This document shows, piece by piece, positions 9,031-19,582 of a DNA stretch of 64,000 nucleotides. The notes under the pieces are model-generated. The model ran no database searches. It saw only the letters and a list, made by a program, of their open reading frames with translations, and was not told the DNA's origin. The position numbers and the translations under genes are program-made. Origin of the DNA: DATAOG01 sp963753685 (GTDB lineage: Bacteria; Pseudomonadota; Alphaproteobacteria; Geminicoccales; Geminicoccaceae); NCBI GenBank assembly GCA_963753685.1, contig CAVWDE010000021.1, positions 310,001 to 374,000 on the forward strand. Direction: 5' to 3'. Positions within the stretch are counted from its first letter, which is position 1, and each line of letters opens with the position of its first letter.

Positions 9031-10416
9031 ATGTGTGCGCAGATGGAACGATTTGGGTCGGGTGAGGACTTCGTACTGGAGCCGCGAGAGTGAGCAGCCG
9101 CGACCGGAATCCTTGACCCCGGTCCAGGCGAGCGCCGGGTCGAGATAGTCGCAGCGGTTCATGAACCAGGTGCCGGTCTCGACCCGATCGCCGATCCGGA
9201 TCGCGGCTGCCTCATCTGAAGTCCAGATCGCGGCGGTCAGGCCATAGCGGCTGTCGTTCATCAGCCGGACCGCCTCGTCGTCGCCTTTGACGCGCATCAC
9301 CCCGACCGCGGGGCCGAACGTCTCCTCGGTCATGATGCGCAACGAATGGTCGACCCCGCTCAGCACCTGGGGGGCCATATAGGCCGAGCCCGGCGCATCC
9401 TTGGTGAAATCCCTGGGGTCCAGATGAGCCCTCGCGCCGGCAACAGCCGCATCTCTGATCTGGCTGCGCACAAAGTCCGCCGCGGCGGGCCGCACCAATG
9501 GGCCGAGCGTGGTCTCGGGATCGGTCGGATCGCCGAGCCGGTAGCCGCGGGCGACCTCGACCAGACCGTCGACGAACCGGTCGTAGACCTGCTCGTGGAC
9601 ATAGATCCGCTCGATCGCGCAGCAGGACTGGCCACTGTTGAAGAAGGCACCGTCAGCCAGGTTCTCGATCGCATGCGCGAGGTTGGCATCGGGCCGGACG
9701 TAGGCCGGGTCCTTGCCCCCGAGCTCGAGACCGATGCCGAGGAAGCGCTCGGACGCTGCTTCCTGCACGCCGTGGCCGCCTTTGACCGAGCCCGTGAAGC
9801 TGACGAAATCGACCTCGCCGCTTGCGATGATCCGGCTGGTCGAGGCGTGGCTGAGGTTCAGATGCTGAAACACGCCCGGCGGCAGACCGGCAGCCGCGAA
9901 GGCTTCGGCGAAGCGTTCGGCCGTGAGCGGGGTCTGGGCGGAGGGCTTGAGGAGCACCGTATTGCCCGCCATGAGCGCCGGGATGACGCCGTTGACCGCG
10001 GTCAGATAGGGGTAGTTCCAGGGGGCGATGACGAACACGATCCCGAGCGGCACTCGCCTTATGAAGCGCCTGAAGCCCGCCTTTTCGCCGACCGCGACGT
10101 CGGCGAGCGCCTGCGGGGCGATCTCGATCATGTAGCGCGCGCGCTCTTCGAAGCCGCCGACCTCGCCCGGCGTGTAGCGAATCGGGCGGCCCATCTGCCA
10201 GGTGATCTCGGCCGCGATCTCGGCCTTGTTGGCGACGAAGGCGTCGACCGCGCGGCTGAGCAGCGCCGCCCGCACGGCGATCGGCAGATTTCGCCACTCC
10301 GTCTGGGCTCGCCGCGCGCGCGACAGCGCCGCCTCGATCTCGGTGTCGCCCGCTAGCGGCCGCTCGGCATAGAGCTCGCCATTCACCGGAGATATCACTC
10401 GAATGCGATCGCTCAT
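9025..10416 (-). CDS. NAD(P)-dependent aldehyde dehydrogenase
   Basis: 463 residues from the ATG at 10416, preceded by GGAAG. An upstream in-frame start at 10461 lacks a ribosome site. The family motifs are intact: APWNYP near residue 140, the Rossmann FTGSVKGG near 215, the catalytic Glu in LELGGKDP near 240, and the catalytic Cys in NSGQSCCAIER near 275. A late EETFGP motif follows. The enzyme oxidises an aldehyde to an acid. It follows the decayed RND/DUF1302 operon on the same strand and may once have belonged to it. The substrate is unknown. Confidence 0.9.
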   Translation of the reverse strand: MSDRIRVISPVNGELYAERPLAGDTEIEAALSRARRAQTEWRNLPIAVRAALLSRAVDAFVANKAEIAAEITWQMGRPIRYTPGEVGGFEERARYMIEIAPQALADVAVGEKAGFRRFIRRVPLGIVFVIAPWNYPYLTAVNGVIPALMAGNTVLLKPSAQTPLTAERFAEAFAAAGLPPGVFQHLNLSHASTSRIIASGEVDFVSFTGSVKGGHGVQEAASERFLGIGLELGGKDPAYVRPDANLAHAIENLADGAFFNSGQSCCAIERIYVHEQVYDRFVDGLVEVARGYRLGDPTDPETTLGPLVRPAAADFVRSQIRDAAVAGARAHLDPRDFTKDAPGSAYMAPQVLSGVDHSLRIMTEETFGPAVGVMRVKGDDEAVRLMNDSRYGLTAAIWTSDEAAAIRIGDRVETGTWFMNRCDYLDPALAWTGVKDSGRGCSLSRLQYEVLTRPKSFHLRTHI

Positions 10417-10546
10417 CTCTTTCTTCCAAAAGGGGCCAAGGGCCACATCATCAGCCCGCACATCAAGCCTGCGCGGTCCTGCTCGGACTCGAGGTGGGGG
10501 CGATGATAGGCAGCCTTAGGGCGCCTGACAAACCCGTTGCCGAAGG

Positions 10547-12845
10547 TCAGCTTGCACGCCGGCCAATCCGGTCGGTGAGGGAAGCGAGCGCGGGCAGGAG
10601 CACGAGGGCACCGAGCAGGCTGGCAAGAAAGGCGAAGGCGAGGAGGACGCCCATATCGGCCTGGAACTGGAGCGCGGAGAAAGCCCAGGAACCGACGGCG
10701 ATGGCAAGCGTGAGCCCGGTCAGGAGCACGGTTCTGCCAGTCACCTTGAGGGTTTCACGCCAAGCCTCGGCGAGCTCGAGGCCCTGCTGCCGGCAGCCTT
10801 CGAGGTGGTCGTAGAGATAGATGCCATAGTCGACACCGATCCCGACCGCAAGCGCAGCCACGGGCAGGGTTGAGACCGTAAGGCCGATGCGGAGCGCCGC
10901 CATCAGGGCATAGATCAGGACCGAGATCAGGCCGAGCGGCATAACGATGCAGAACGCGGCGCGGCCCGATCGGAAGGCGAGCCCGGCGAGCCCGAAGATC
11001 GCCACATAGACGTAGAGCAGGATCGGCAGCTGTGCGGCCGCGACGACCTCGTTGGTGGCCGCCATGATCGCGAGGTTGCCACTCGCGAGCCGAAAGCGGC
11101 AGTGCTCGGAGTCGTTGTTCGCCGCGTAAGCCTTCACGGCGTCACGCAGCGGATGGTGGCCGCTTGATGATCGGCAGTGAAGATCTGGACCGGCATCACG
11201 CTGCAGTCGCCGTTCAGGAGCCCGGAGCTGGGCTCGATCGGGGTGACCGCCTGGGCGAGGTTGCGTGGATCGCGGGACAGGACCCGCCACTTCAGGCTGC
11301 CCTCGTTCCAACCGGCGTTCACGATCTTGGCGGCCTGCGGTAGCGAGCGGGTCGCGTGCACGCCAGGAACGCTCGTCATATGCCATTGAAAGCGGTCGAT
11401 CGCGGTCATGATGTCGTAGTCGATGCAGCCGTTGGGCAGGGTCTCGACCATCACCTGGAGCAGATCGACGCCGACCTTGAAATGACCCGCGATGTAGGCG
11501 CTGTCCTGGTTATAGCGCGCATCTGGCCTGAGCTCGGCGATGCCGGGCCGGAGCTCGCCGATCTGCAGCTCGCGCGTCGTCATCGTGCCGAACGTCAGCA
11601 GAACGAGCGCGAGCAGGAGTGTGACGATCGCCGCCCGCGGCTTGGCGAACCGTGCGAACGTCCGGTCGATCCAGAGCAGACGAGGTGCCCGCACGCCCGG
11701 AACCAGATCGCGAGGGCCGGCCAGCGAGAGCAGGATCGGCAGCAGGACGAGGTTGGTCAGGATGATGCTGAGCACGCCGAACGCGGCCGCGATCGCCAGC
11801 TCCTCGAGCATCCGGATCCCGATCAGCGCGATCGTCAGAAAGCCGAGCAGGTCGGTGGCAAGCGCGCTGCTCCCCGCCAGCAGGAGCTTCCGGAACGCCA
11901 GGCGGGCGGCGGTCGCTCGATAGGCGCCGGCGGCGAGGTGGGCGGCGTACGCACCGGTCATCTGCAGGCCGTGCGAGACCGCGATCGCAAAGATCAGGAA
12001 GGGCAGCAGAATCGACATCGGATCGAGGCCAAAGCCGGCAAGCGGCATGAGCCCCAGGGTCCAGACCACTGCGATCATGGCCGAGCCCAGAACGAGTGCC
12101 GTGAGCCCGATCGAGCCGGCGAACAGATAGACCAGAACCGCGGTGATCAACACCGTGACGCCGAAGAATGCGACCACGTTCACTGCACCCTCGGCGATGT
12201 CGCCGACCGCTTTCGCAAATCCCAGGATGTGGATGTCGATCCGATCATCGACGAAGGGCGCCCGGATCGACTGCTCGAGCTGCCGGGCGACATCGAGGTC
12301 GTCGAGCGGCCCGGCGAGTTGGGCGAGGGCTCGATCAGCTCGGCGCTGATCAGAGCGGAAGAAAAGTCGTCGGCGACCAGACGGCCGAGCAGATCGGCCT
12401 TGAGGATGTTGTCGCGCACGCGCGCGAGGCTCTCCGGGGTCGGTCGGAAATCGGCCGGGATGACCGAGCCGCCCGCGAACCCGCCCTCGACGATCTCGAC
12501 GAACCGGACATTGGGGGTGAAGAGCGAGCGCACCGTGCTCCGATCGATGCCCGGCAGGAAGAGCACGGCGTCGGTGACCTGCCGGAGCGTCTCGAAGAAA
12601 TGCGGAGTGAACATGTCGCCGTCCTTGGCGCGCACGGCGATCAGGAGCCGGTCGGCGCCGCCGAACGCATCGCGGTATTCGAGGAAGGTTTGAATGTAGG
12701 GATGTGCGACCGGCAGCCGCTTCTCGATCCCGGCGTCGATCCTAAGGCGGCTCGCCTGTTGCCCGAGGAACGCGGTCGCGATCGCAAATAGCACCAGGAT
12801 CAGGGCGCGATGCTCGAATACGCCGCGCTCGATCCTGGCGCCCAT
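10547..12845 (-). pseudogene. RND/MMPL-superfamily transporter, broken by two frameshifts
   Basis: Three successive frames together give one transporter of about 765 residues. Piece one (12845 to about 12330) has the first membrane helix and the first periplasmic domain. Piece two (about 12330 to 11150) starts in the new frame at ALAQLAGPLDDLDVA, covers the first membrane domain, and ends at an early stop at 11134. Piece three (about 11150 to 10547) has the second membrane bundle with the RND motif AVGIGVDYGIYLYDH. Sequence matches the family up to each break, so single-base indels near 12330 and 11150 are the simplest explanation. Related proteins move lipids or other hydrophobic molecules across the inner membrane. 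It is the last gene of a four-gene operon in which all members are damaged. Confidence 0.85.
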
Positions 12846-12853
12846 TGCTCGGT

Positions 12854-13819
12854 CTATCGGGCGTTGACCAGCACTTTGGTCGTCGGCTGGAGGCTGTCGC
12901 CGGAGATCTGGCTGAGGCCGCCTTCACCTACCGCCAGAAGGAGATCGGGGGCCAACTCGACCAGAGCCGCAGTGCCCCGTCGGTCGGAGCGCTGGTGGAG
13001 CTCGAAGCTGCGGCCACCGTCGTCGCTCAGCAACAGTACGCCGCTCAGACCGGCGAGCACAATCCGGCCATCGGCGCGCATCACGCCCGTGAGGAGGGTC
13101 GCGGCGGTGCCGCTCGGTAGCCGCCGCTAGGTGGTCCCCCGATCCTCGGATCGGAACACGTGGCCACGCAGACCGAAGACCAGCAGCGTGCCGTCGTCGA
13201 GCGCGAGGATGCCGAAGAACGAGCCCTCATAAGGGCTTGGCAGCTCCTGCCAGGTCTCGCCCCGGTCATCCGAGCGCAGGATCGAGCCGGCCTCGCCGGC
13301 GATGTAGAGTGTGCCGTCCGGCGCCGCCGCAATAGCGTTGGCGTGCGGGCCCTCGCTGTCCAGGGCGCGTCGCCAGGTCCGGCCGCCATCCTCGGTCGCG
13401 AGCACGAGCCCGTAGGCGCCGATCACCACGCCATGCTGGCGGTCGGCGAACCAGAGGTCGAGCAGGGGTCGATCCAGCTCGGACAGGACGCGTTGCACCG
13501 ACCAGCTGTGCCCGCCGTCGTCGCTGCGCAGCACCAGATCGTCATAGGTGACCGCAAAGACACGCTGGCTATCGACGATCTGGACCGCGGTGAGCGTGCT
13601 CCGGGTCGGAACCTCGGCCTGGCGCCAGCTGACGCCGCGATCGTCCGACAGCAGGACGTGTCCGCGCTCGCCGACCGCGATGACGTGGGAACCTTCGACA
13701 TCGGCATCGAGCAACAGCGATGTCTCGACCAGCGGCATCGGCTCCGCCCCGTCGCCCGCAGGGCCCGCCTGCACCTGCGCGGCGAGTGCAAGCAGACCTG
13801 CCAGCCATAGCCTCCGCGA
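12854..13819 (-). pseudogene. YCF48/BNR-repeat protein, frameshifted and lacking a start codon
   Basis: Repeats of the pattern LLSDDRGVSW, LRSDDGGHSW, LATEDGGRTW and LRSDDRGETW mark a beta-propeller of the YCF48 type. The first frame stops at 13127. The rest, ending in LLSDDGGRSFELH and beyond, continues in another frame to 12854, so there is a frameshift near 13110-13130. At the 5' end the in-frame signal-peptide-like segment RRLWLAGLLALAAQVQA is preceded by TCG and then TAA at 13820, so no in-frame start codon remains. In similar operons this protein accompanies DUF1302, DUF1329 and an MMPL transporter. It would be periplasmic if intact. Confidence 0.8.
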
Positions 13820-13872
13820 TTAGACGTGCAGTCCGGGCCCGGCTCATGGCGTGGCCGCTGAGGCTGGTCGGG

Positions 13873-15246
13873 CTACCGCCGGCCGAGCCGGGGCAGGGCC
13901 TCGGGCGTGAAGTCCCCGGGGTCGAGGTCGATGTTGAACTGGTCGACCGGCAGTTCGTTGTTCAATCCGTAGGCCAGATAACGTCCATTTTGCAGATCGT
14001 ACACACAGAAGAGCGTTTCCCATAGCAGCGGAACTTCATAGTAATTGATGGTGTAGGCTTCCGCCAGACGCCAGAGCTGGTCGTGCCGATCGTAGTGATC
14101 GGCGACGACGATCTGCCAGCTGTCCTCGTCGAGATAGAAATGCCGGCGAGCATAGATGTGGCTGGCGCCCTACTTAAGCTTGGCATCGACCTCCCAGACC
14201 CGGTGCAGCTCGTAGCGCGTGTCGTCCGGGTTGATGTGCCCGGGCTGGATGATCTGATCGACCGTGAGATGGTCGCTGTGCAGACGATAGTTGTTGTAGG
14301 GGATGTACAGCTCACGTCGACCGACCAGCTGCCAGTCGTAGCGGTCCGGGGCGCCGTTGAACATGTCCAGCTGATCGCTGGTGCGCTGACCGTCGGAGGC
14401 GGTGCCAGGATTGTCGTAGGCGATGTTCGGGGCGCGACGGACTCGGCGCTGGCCCGGGTTGTAGGTCCATGCCTGGCGCGGTTCGACCTTCTGATTCAGG
14501 GTCTCGTGGACCAGGAGGATGCTGCCTGCGAGCCGGGGCGGCGCGATCACCGACTGCAGGAAATAGCCGAGGTGGTTGTCGATGCTCTCGGTCGTGGCGC
14601 CCGGCTGGGCATAGAGAAAGATGGCTTTCTCCTCGATCTGGACCTCGGTTTAGGCGCCGGCGGCGGTCGGCGTCACCTGCACGGTCTCGCGGTAGACCGA
14701 ATGACCGCGATACCGGAGCAGATGGTTCCAGATCGCCTCCAGACCATTCTCTGGGATCGGGAACGGAACGCCTTCGCCCGCGTGGATGACGCCGGTGCCA
14801 TCGGGGGTCAGCTCGGCGGTGGCCGCGTTGGCGATCGTCCGGTCGTAGATCCGCTCAGGCAGCGAGGCGCTGCGGCGGGTCGGGTAGACCGGCATCCGCC
14901 AGCTGTCCGGATAGCGCTCGATCATGGCAATCTGACCGGGCGAGAGTTTGTCTGCATATTGCCGGACGTTGGCGGCCGTGATCGTGAACAGAATCTGGTC
15001 GTCCTCGAACGGATCGGGATGATGCATGCCAGGTCGATAGCCGGCAGGTGGCTCGCGAATGCCACCGCCCCACGCCGGGATCGTGCCCTCGTTGTTGCCG
15101 GCCCGGATCGCCGCGAGCGGCGTCAGATCGCGCCCGAGCCTCAGGGCTTCTTCGGCGGGCACCTTGGCCTGCGCCGACGCCGCGAGCGCATAGAGCGCGA
15201 GCCCGAGAAACGCGCTGGCTCTCAGCATGACTGCTTGGACTGGCAT
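13873..15246 (-). pseudogene. DUF1329 protein with two in-frame stop codons
   Basis: One continuous frame of 457 codons runs from the ATG at 15246 to the TAG at 13873, the normal size for DUF1329. It is interrupted by TAA at 14650-14652 and TAG at 14170-14172 with no change of frame. Coding similarity continues across both, for example DAKLK-stop-GASHIYARRHFYLDEDSW. The N-terminus has a signal peptide (about residues 1-25, ending ALAASAQA), followed by KVPAEEALRLGRDLTP. DUF1329 proteins are outer-membrane or periplasmic LolB/LppX-like lipid-binding candidates encoded beside DUF1302. Two nonsense mutations are the likely reading. Confidence 0.85.
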
Positions 15247-15263
15247 GGCCGTTCGTTCGCGCT

Positions 15264-17064
15264 TCAGAAGAAACAACTGACGCTCAGCGAGACAAAGTCA
15301 CGATCTTTGACCAGGTTGAATCCGCCGGCGCCGAAGAAGTTGGTATAGGAAATCTCGGCTTGCAGCGCGTCCAGATAGGTCGCGCCGAGGGACAGGGTCA
15401 CGGCCTTGCGACCTTCGACGAAATTGCCGAGCGGCTGCGGCGTTGTGCCGGCGACGTCGTGGGCGAAGGCAATCTGGGGTGTCAGGTTCACGGGGCCAAG
15501 GGCGCCGAGATATTGGGCCCGCAGTAGCATTCGATATCCCCAGGAGAAATCGTCAGCAAAACCGTTGGTCGTGGTCGTCGGGTGCTGGATCCCGGCTTGG
15601 GTGAAGAATGGATTGCCGCTGGTGTAGGTCCCGGGGCCCTCGTAGCGCAGCTTACTCGATGTCGCGCACGTAGGTCGCGCCGACCTCGCCGATCAAGGTC
15701 ACCTGGTCGGCGCCGAGCCTTGGACCGAGCAGTTGGGTCGCCGTCATCTGCCCCTGCACGACGTCCTTGCGCCGGTAGCCGGAAATCTCCTGGTCAAAGC
15801 CGAAGCTACCGAGCTGGCTCTGGCCGAAAACTGCGGGATTGACCGGCGACAGTCCAGCGTACAGGATTTCGGTGTCGTCGACCTGAAGGGGCTGATTGAA
15901 GCGATAGGACACTTCGCCCTGAAGCGCCGGCCCGCTGCCGCCAAGCGTCGTGTTGAAGCTCGCGCCGAGAAGATCGATGTCTTCGGGGTACTTGACGAAA
16001 TAGCGCGCGCTGTCCGCATAGTCGCCGGCCGCGAGACCGGCTGTGGCCCCGGTCCGGGCGCTGACGACCGGTAATTGGCTGTGATGACGTATGTAATAGA
16101 GGCCGAATTCGGTGGCATTGAGCGCTTCGGCGAAATAGCGCAGCGCGACGCCCAACTGGCCGCCATCCGGCGGATCCTGATCGGACGCGCGTGGGATCGA
16201 GGCCCCGATCGGCGGATCGGCACCGGGCGGCGGTGGCGGATCGTCGGTGATCGGCGGTTGACCGAAGCCCAGGAAGACGCGCTTACTACCTGGGCTCGCG
16301 AAATCATTGGTGGAGAAAAAGGTGCCGGCGGGCTCGATCTTGGTGTTCTCCCATTTGAACTGCCAAGAAGCCTCCAGCGACAGCCCATGGGCGAGGCCGA
16401 GATTGGCATCCACGGCAAGAACTGGGACCAGGGCATCGCGCAGCTCGGCCCCGGCCACCCGCAGCTTGGTGACGTCGACCGGGTTCAGGGTGTTGATGCC
16501 GTTCGGAATGAACGTGCTCTCGCCCCAGCTGATGACCTGGTTGCCGAGGCGGAGGGTGAGTGGCAGCTCGCCAAGCGTGAAGTCGCCGGCGGCATAGGCA
16601 TCCAGAACCTCGATATTGCGCCCTGCATCGTCCTTGGCGTCACTCGTGAAATCGGTTCGCTCGGGATCAATGTCCATAATTGCCGCGTCGTAAAAATAGA
16701 AGAGGCGACCAAAGAAGCCAAGGTTGCGCCAGCGCAGATCAAGCTCGTGGGTGACCTGCGATGACAAAGAGGTGAAGTCGCCCTTGTTGAAATTGAGGTC
16801 GCCATCATCGCCATTGATCGAATTGGCGGAACCGCCGTTGACGACCCCGATCAAGTCGGGCGCCTGATTCTGAACGCGGATCGAGGCACCGAAGGTGACC
16901 GTTGTATCGAGATGGCCGGCAAACTCGCCGTCGTCACTGCGCAGTTCGATCGCCTGCGCTGGCCACCCGGCAGCGTTCAGAGCCAGGACGATGAGGAGGG
17001 CGGCGGCGAGCCCGGCCGGCGGGCATTCGAACCGCAGTCTCTTGCGCCGGGCCACCGCTTGCAT
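15264..17064 (-). pseudogene. DUF1302 outer-membrane protein, frameshifted near the C-terminus
   Basis: From the ATG at 17064 the frame runs 470 codons to a stop at 15652. The missing end (SKLRYEGPGTYTSGNPFF onward, finishing SLSVSCFF) continues in a second frame to 15264, beginning at the stop itself, so a one-base indel near 15655 breaks the gene. The N-terminus carries a signal sequence (LAAALLIVLALNAAGWPAQA). The C-terminal Phe and alternating hydrophobic pattern suit an outer-membrane beta-barrel. It is the first gene of the damaged operon. The lost 130 residues would include the final strands needed for membrane insertion. Confidence 0.85.
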
Positions 17065-17137
17065 GCGACTTTCCCATGCCACTCGGAGGCTATGGGACAC
17101 CAGGTATGCCGCAACTTCAAGTCTCGTGCATGGTGGT

Positions 17138-17154
17138 CGCCTTCACCGAAGGCG
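17138..17154 (+). terminator. Small hairpin between phage block and DUF1302
   Basis: Stem cgccttc/gaaggcg with a three-base loop, followed by TTTG on the plus strand. On the minus strand, where both neighbours are read, no T-run follows, so its role is doubtful. Confidence 0.25.
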
Positions 17155-17200
17155 TTTGTAAATCGTCATCGGTAGAGCACTGGCTCCAGCTGCGCCCGGC

Positions 17201-17608
17201 TCATTCCGTCGCCGGCAGCTCATAGAACAAGAACGATCCAAAAGTCGCGACGGGCAACAGATCGCGCGCCCAGGCGGGGCCGCTCTCCAGGCGGTGGAAC
17301 GCGGTCGCCCCCAACGTAGGATCGGCCAGACTGCCGCGCAGCGCCCGCCGGGCGATGCGGCGGCAGAGTTGCAGCTTCTGACCAGAGGCGCTCGCCACGG
17401 CCGCGCCTCTAAAGGTGGCCGGCGGCGGCTCGCTTAGGCCGAGATGCGCGTGGCCCCAGCGCTGGCGCGCGCGATTGACCAGTGCGGCTGCCATCGCCTC
17501 CAGGACCCGCACGCTCTGATCGGCTCCAATCGTGAGCAGGGTCAATGCGAGCGGTTCGATGCTGCGCGAAGGATCTCCGAGCATCGCCGTGCAGGGCTCA
17601 GGCTGCAT
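17201..17608 (-). CDS. Phage cell wall hydrolase (SleB-like), possibly inactive
   Basis: 135 residues from the ATG at 17608, overlapping the preceding gene by 11 bases. The pattern VLEAMAAALVNRARQRWG and GATAFHRLESGPAWARDL matches the SleB-type cell wall hydrolases encoded by alphaproteobacterial prophages and gene transfer agents. In intact relatives the first helix carries a Gly-Glu-Ala-Arg-Gly-Glu stretch. Here the equivalent reads IGADQSV, without the Glu, so catalysis is uncertain. It is the last gene of the phage block and would act in host lysis or wall penetration. Confidence 0.7.
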   Translation of the reverse strand: MQPEPCTAMLGDPSRSIEPLALTLLTIGADQSVRVLEAMAAALVNRARQRWGHAHLGLSEPPPATFRGAAVASASGQKLQLCRRIARRALRGSLADPTLGATAFHRLESGPAWARDLLPVATFGSFLFYELPATE

Positions 17609-17978
17609 CGGCGTCGCCTTTGGGCTGCAGACATTCAGCCTGATCGCCAAGCCGGTACGCCCGGCGCTGCGCTGCGCGGTGCTCGGTTTGGAACGCGTAG
17701 GTGAGGCGCGCCTCGAGCCGCAGCAGATGGTCGGTGAGGCGCTTCTCAACGTCCTTGAGGTCGGCAACGGTGGCGTAGAGGCGGGCCACCTCGAGCTTGG
17801 ATTGGGCCAGATTCTCCAGCACGACGTTCAGATTGGCCTGAATCTCGCGGTATACCTTGAGCAGCGCGCGCTCGGCCTCGCGCCGACCCTGCTGCATCAT
17901 CCAGAACAGGCAACCGAACGCCGGAATCTCGATCGCCGTGATCCACCACACCCAGCTGATCGTCCATTCCTGGTTCAT
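17598..17978 (-). CDS. Phage small membrane protein with coiled coil
   Basis: 126 residues from the ATG at 17978, behind a strong GGAGGAG site. Residues 5-28 form a tryptophan-rich membrane helix (WTISWVWWITAIEIPAFGC). Residues about 30-95 are predicted by eye to be a long amphipathic helix (REAERALLKVYREIQANLN and similar heptads). The tail is basic. Between terminase and hydrolase genes such proteins are candidate holins, spanins or lysis regulators. No specific family was recognised. Confidence 0.6.
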   Translation of the reverse strand: MNQEWTISWVWWITAIEIPAFGCLFWMMQQGRREAERALLKVYREIQANLNVVLENLAQSKLEVARLYATVADLKDVEKRLTDHLLRLEARLTYAFQTEHRAAQRRAYRLGDQAECLQPKGDADAA

Positions 17979-18055
17979 GATTTCTCCTCCCGAAGGCGGG
18001 TCAGCAGTTGAGGCGGCGCGCTCCCGACCAGCTCGCGGCCGGACGCGCCGCGGCG

Positions 18056-19576
18056 TCAGAGTCGGAAATCGGTCGTCGCCACTCGGAGGCTGCGACCCGG
18101 CCGCCAATCCGGTCGTGCCCCGGGCGCATAGCGGCGGAGGCGCACGGGCTCGGCCAGGAGACAACCGCTGACGGCATCCAAACCGTCATCGCGGCAGCGG
18201 CGGCCGGGACGCCACTCACGCATCTCCTCGATGAACCGAGTGGTCCAGATCCCCGCGTGGGCCCGTAGCATGCCGGCCGCCAACAGGGGGTCGAAGGCAT
18301 CGAGAATCCGCTGGTCCTTGCTCCGGTGGGAGACGTGTTCGACCACCGGGCAGGCCAGGCCCGAAACATGCAGCTCCCGGCGCAGGAGTGCCGGCAGGAA
18401 GCGGCCGAGGCCATTGGTCTCGATCGTGATCGAGGGCAGATGCATCTGCTCGACGAAGCGGGCGACCTGGCGACAGAGCTGGGTCGCCTCATCGACCTCC
18501 CCGACCAGCGCCGGATCGTGGCTGAGATAGCGGACGCCCTGCAGCCAATAGCCGCCGTCGCCGTCGACGAACACCGCAGCGACCACGCTCGCGTCGCCGA
18601 TTCCGGGCGCGCCATAAGCGGGGTCCCACCAGCCGGTCGCCGACACCATGCGTCGGCCGGCGATCGACAGGAAGGCCTCGCCGTTGCGCTGCTGGTAGTC
18701 CAGAGCTGCGTCGTACCGGACCAGCCGGTCGGGATCGAGGCGCATCTCCTCGACGCTCTGCGGCCGGAGCATCATCTGGCTCTCGAATTTGGCAGGGCCA
18801 GACTGCCGCCTAATGGCCTCGATCTGGTCGAGCGAAAGGCGTTCGGGCCAGCGACTCTGCCCGGCCGCGTCGAGCAGGGGAATGCAGAGACGTCGATACT
18901 CCGCCAGGAACGGCGCTTGCTCGCCGATCTCGGCACGCGGCCGATCGACGTAGATGGAGTAGTAGCTGTGCGGCGTGCCGACGTAGAGCTGCAGGCCGCC
19001 CGGCACCAGGACATACTCGATCTCGCGCAGCCGCTGGCGCAGCTCCGCCCGCTTGTGGGGCGTGGCACAGGTGTTCGGCACCTCGACGTCGTCGCAGATC
19101 ACGACATCAGCGCGCGAGCCGGTGATGTTGCCGCCGATGCCCCGCGCGAGGAGCGACGGGTCCCGCTGGGTGAGCCGGCGACACACCGTGAACTGGTCGG
19201 CCGCCCATTGATCGGCGCGCCGCGGCACCAGGGCGCGAGTCAGCGGGTGACGCTCGATGATCCGTTGGACGTTGCGCACCATCTTCCGTGCCAGATCATG
19301 CTCGGCGGCGAGTACCAGGATGCGCAGATCCGGGTCGTTCAGGAGCAGCCAGGCGCAGAAGATGCCGACCAGTGTCGACTTGCCCGCGTTGCGGAAGACC
19401 AACAGGAGCAGGCGTCGATCGCCCTGTTCCCAGTGCCGGCCGAGCCACTCCGCGATCTCGAGGTGCAGCGCCGGAGTCGTCTGGCCCTGGACACGATTCC
19501 AGAGCCAGACGAACTGGCAAAAACGGATCGCCTGCGGTGCCGCCTCGTCTTCTCCACGCCCGTTCTGGCTTGTCAC
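18056..19576 (-). CDS. Phage terminase large subunit
   Basis: 506 residues from the GTG at 19576. The N-terminal ATPase has a Walker A-like motif LVFRNAGKST near residue 65 and Walker B VVICDDVE near residue 165. A coupling motif VGTPHSYYS follows. The C-terminal RNase H-like nuclease shows its acidic residues in WWDPAYG (about 310) and RDDGLDAVSG (about 475). Both halves look intact, so DNA packaging could still work. It is unusual in lying at the end of the structural block next to the lysis genes rather than before the portal. No small subunit was found. Confidence 0.88.
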   Translation of the reverse strand: MTSQNGRGEDEAAPQAIRFCQFVWLWNRVQGQTTPALHLEIAEWLGRHWEQGDRRLLLLVFRNAGKSTLVGIFCAWLLLNDPDLRILVLAAEHDLARKMVRNVQRIIERHPLTRALVPRRADQWAADQFTVCRRLTQRDPSLLARGIGGNITGSRADVVICDDVEVPNTCATPHKRAELRQRLREIEYVLVPGGLQLYVGTPHSYYSIYVDRPRAEIGEQAPFLAEYRRLCIPLLDAAGQSRWPERLSLDQIEAIRRQSGPAKFESQMMLRPQSVEEMRLDPDRLVRYDAALDYQQRNGEAFLSIAGRRMVSATGWWDPAYGAPGIGDASVVAAVFVDGDGGYWLQGVRYLSHDPALVGEVDEATQLCRQVARFVEQMHLPSITIETNGLGRFLPALLRRELHVSGLACPVVEHVSHRSKDQRILDAFDPLLAAGMLRAHAGIWTTRFIEEMREWRPGRRCRDDGLDAVSGCLLAEPVRLRRYAPGARPDWRPGRSLRVATTDFRL

Positions 19577-19582
19577 GGCGGC

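Noticed and set aside
13873..15246. Selenocysteine, pyrrolysine or stop readthrough in DUF1329
   Set aside because: Two different stop codons (TAA, TAG), no recoding hairpin seen, and all neighbouring genes in the operon are also damaged.
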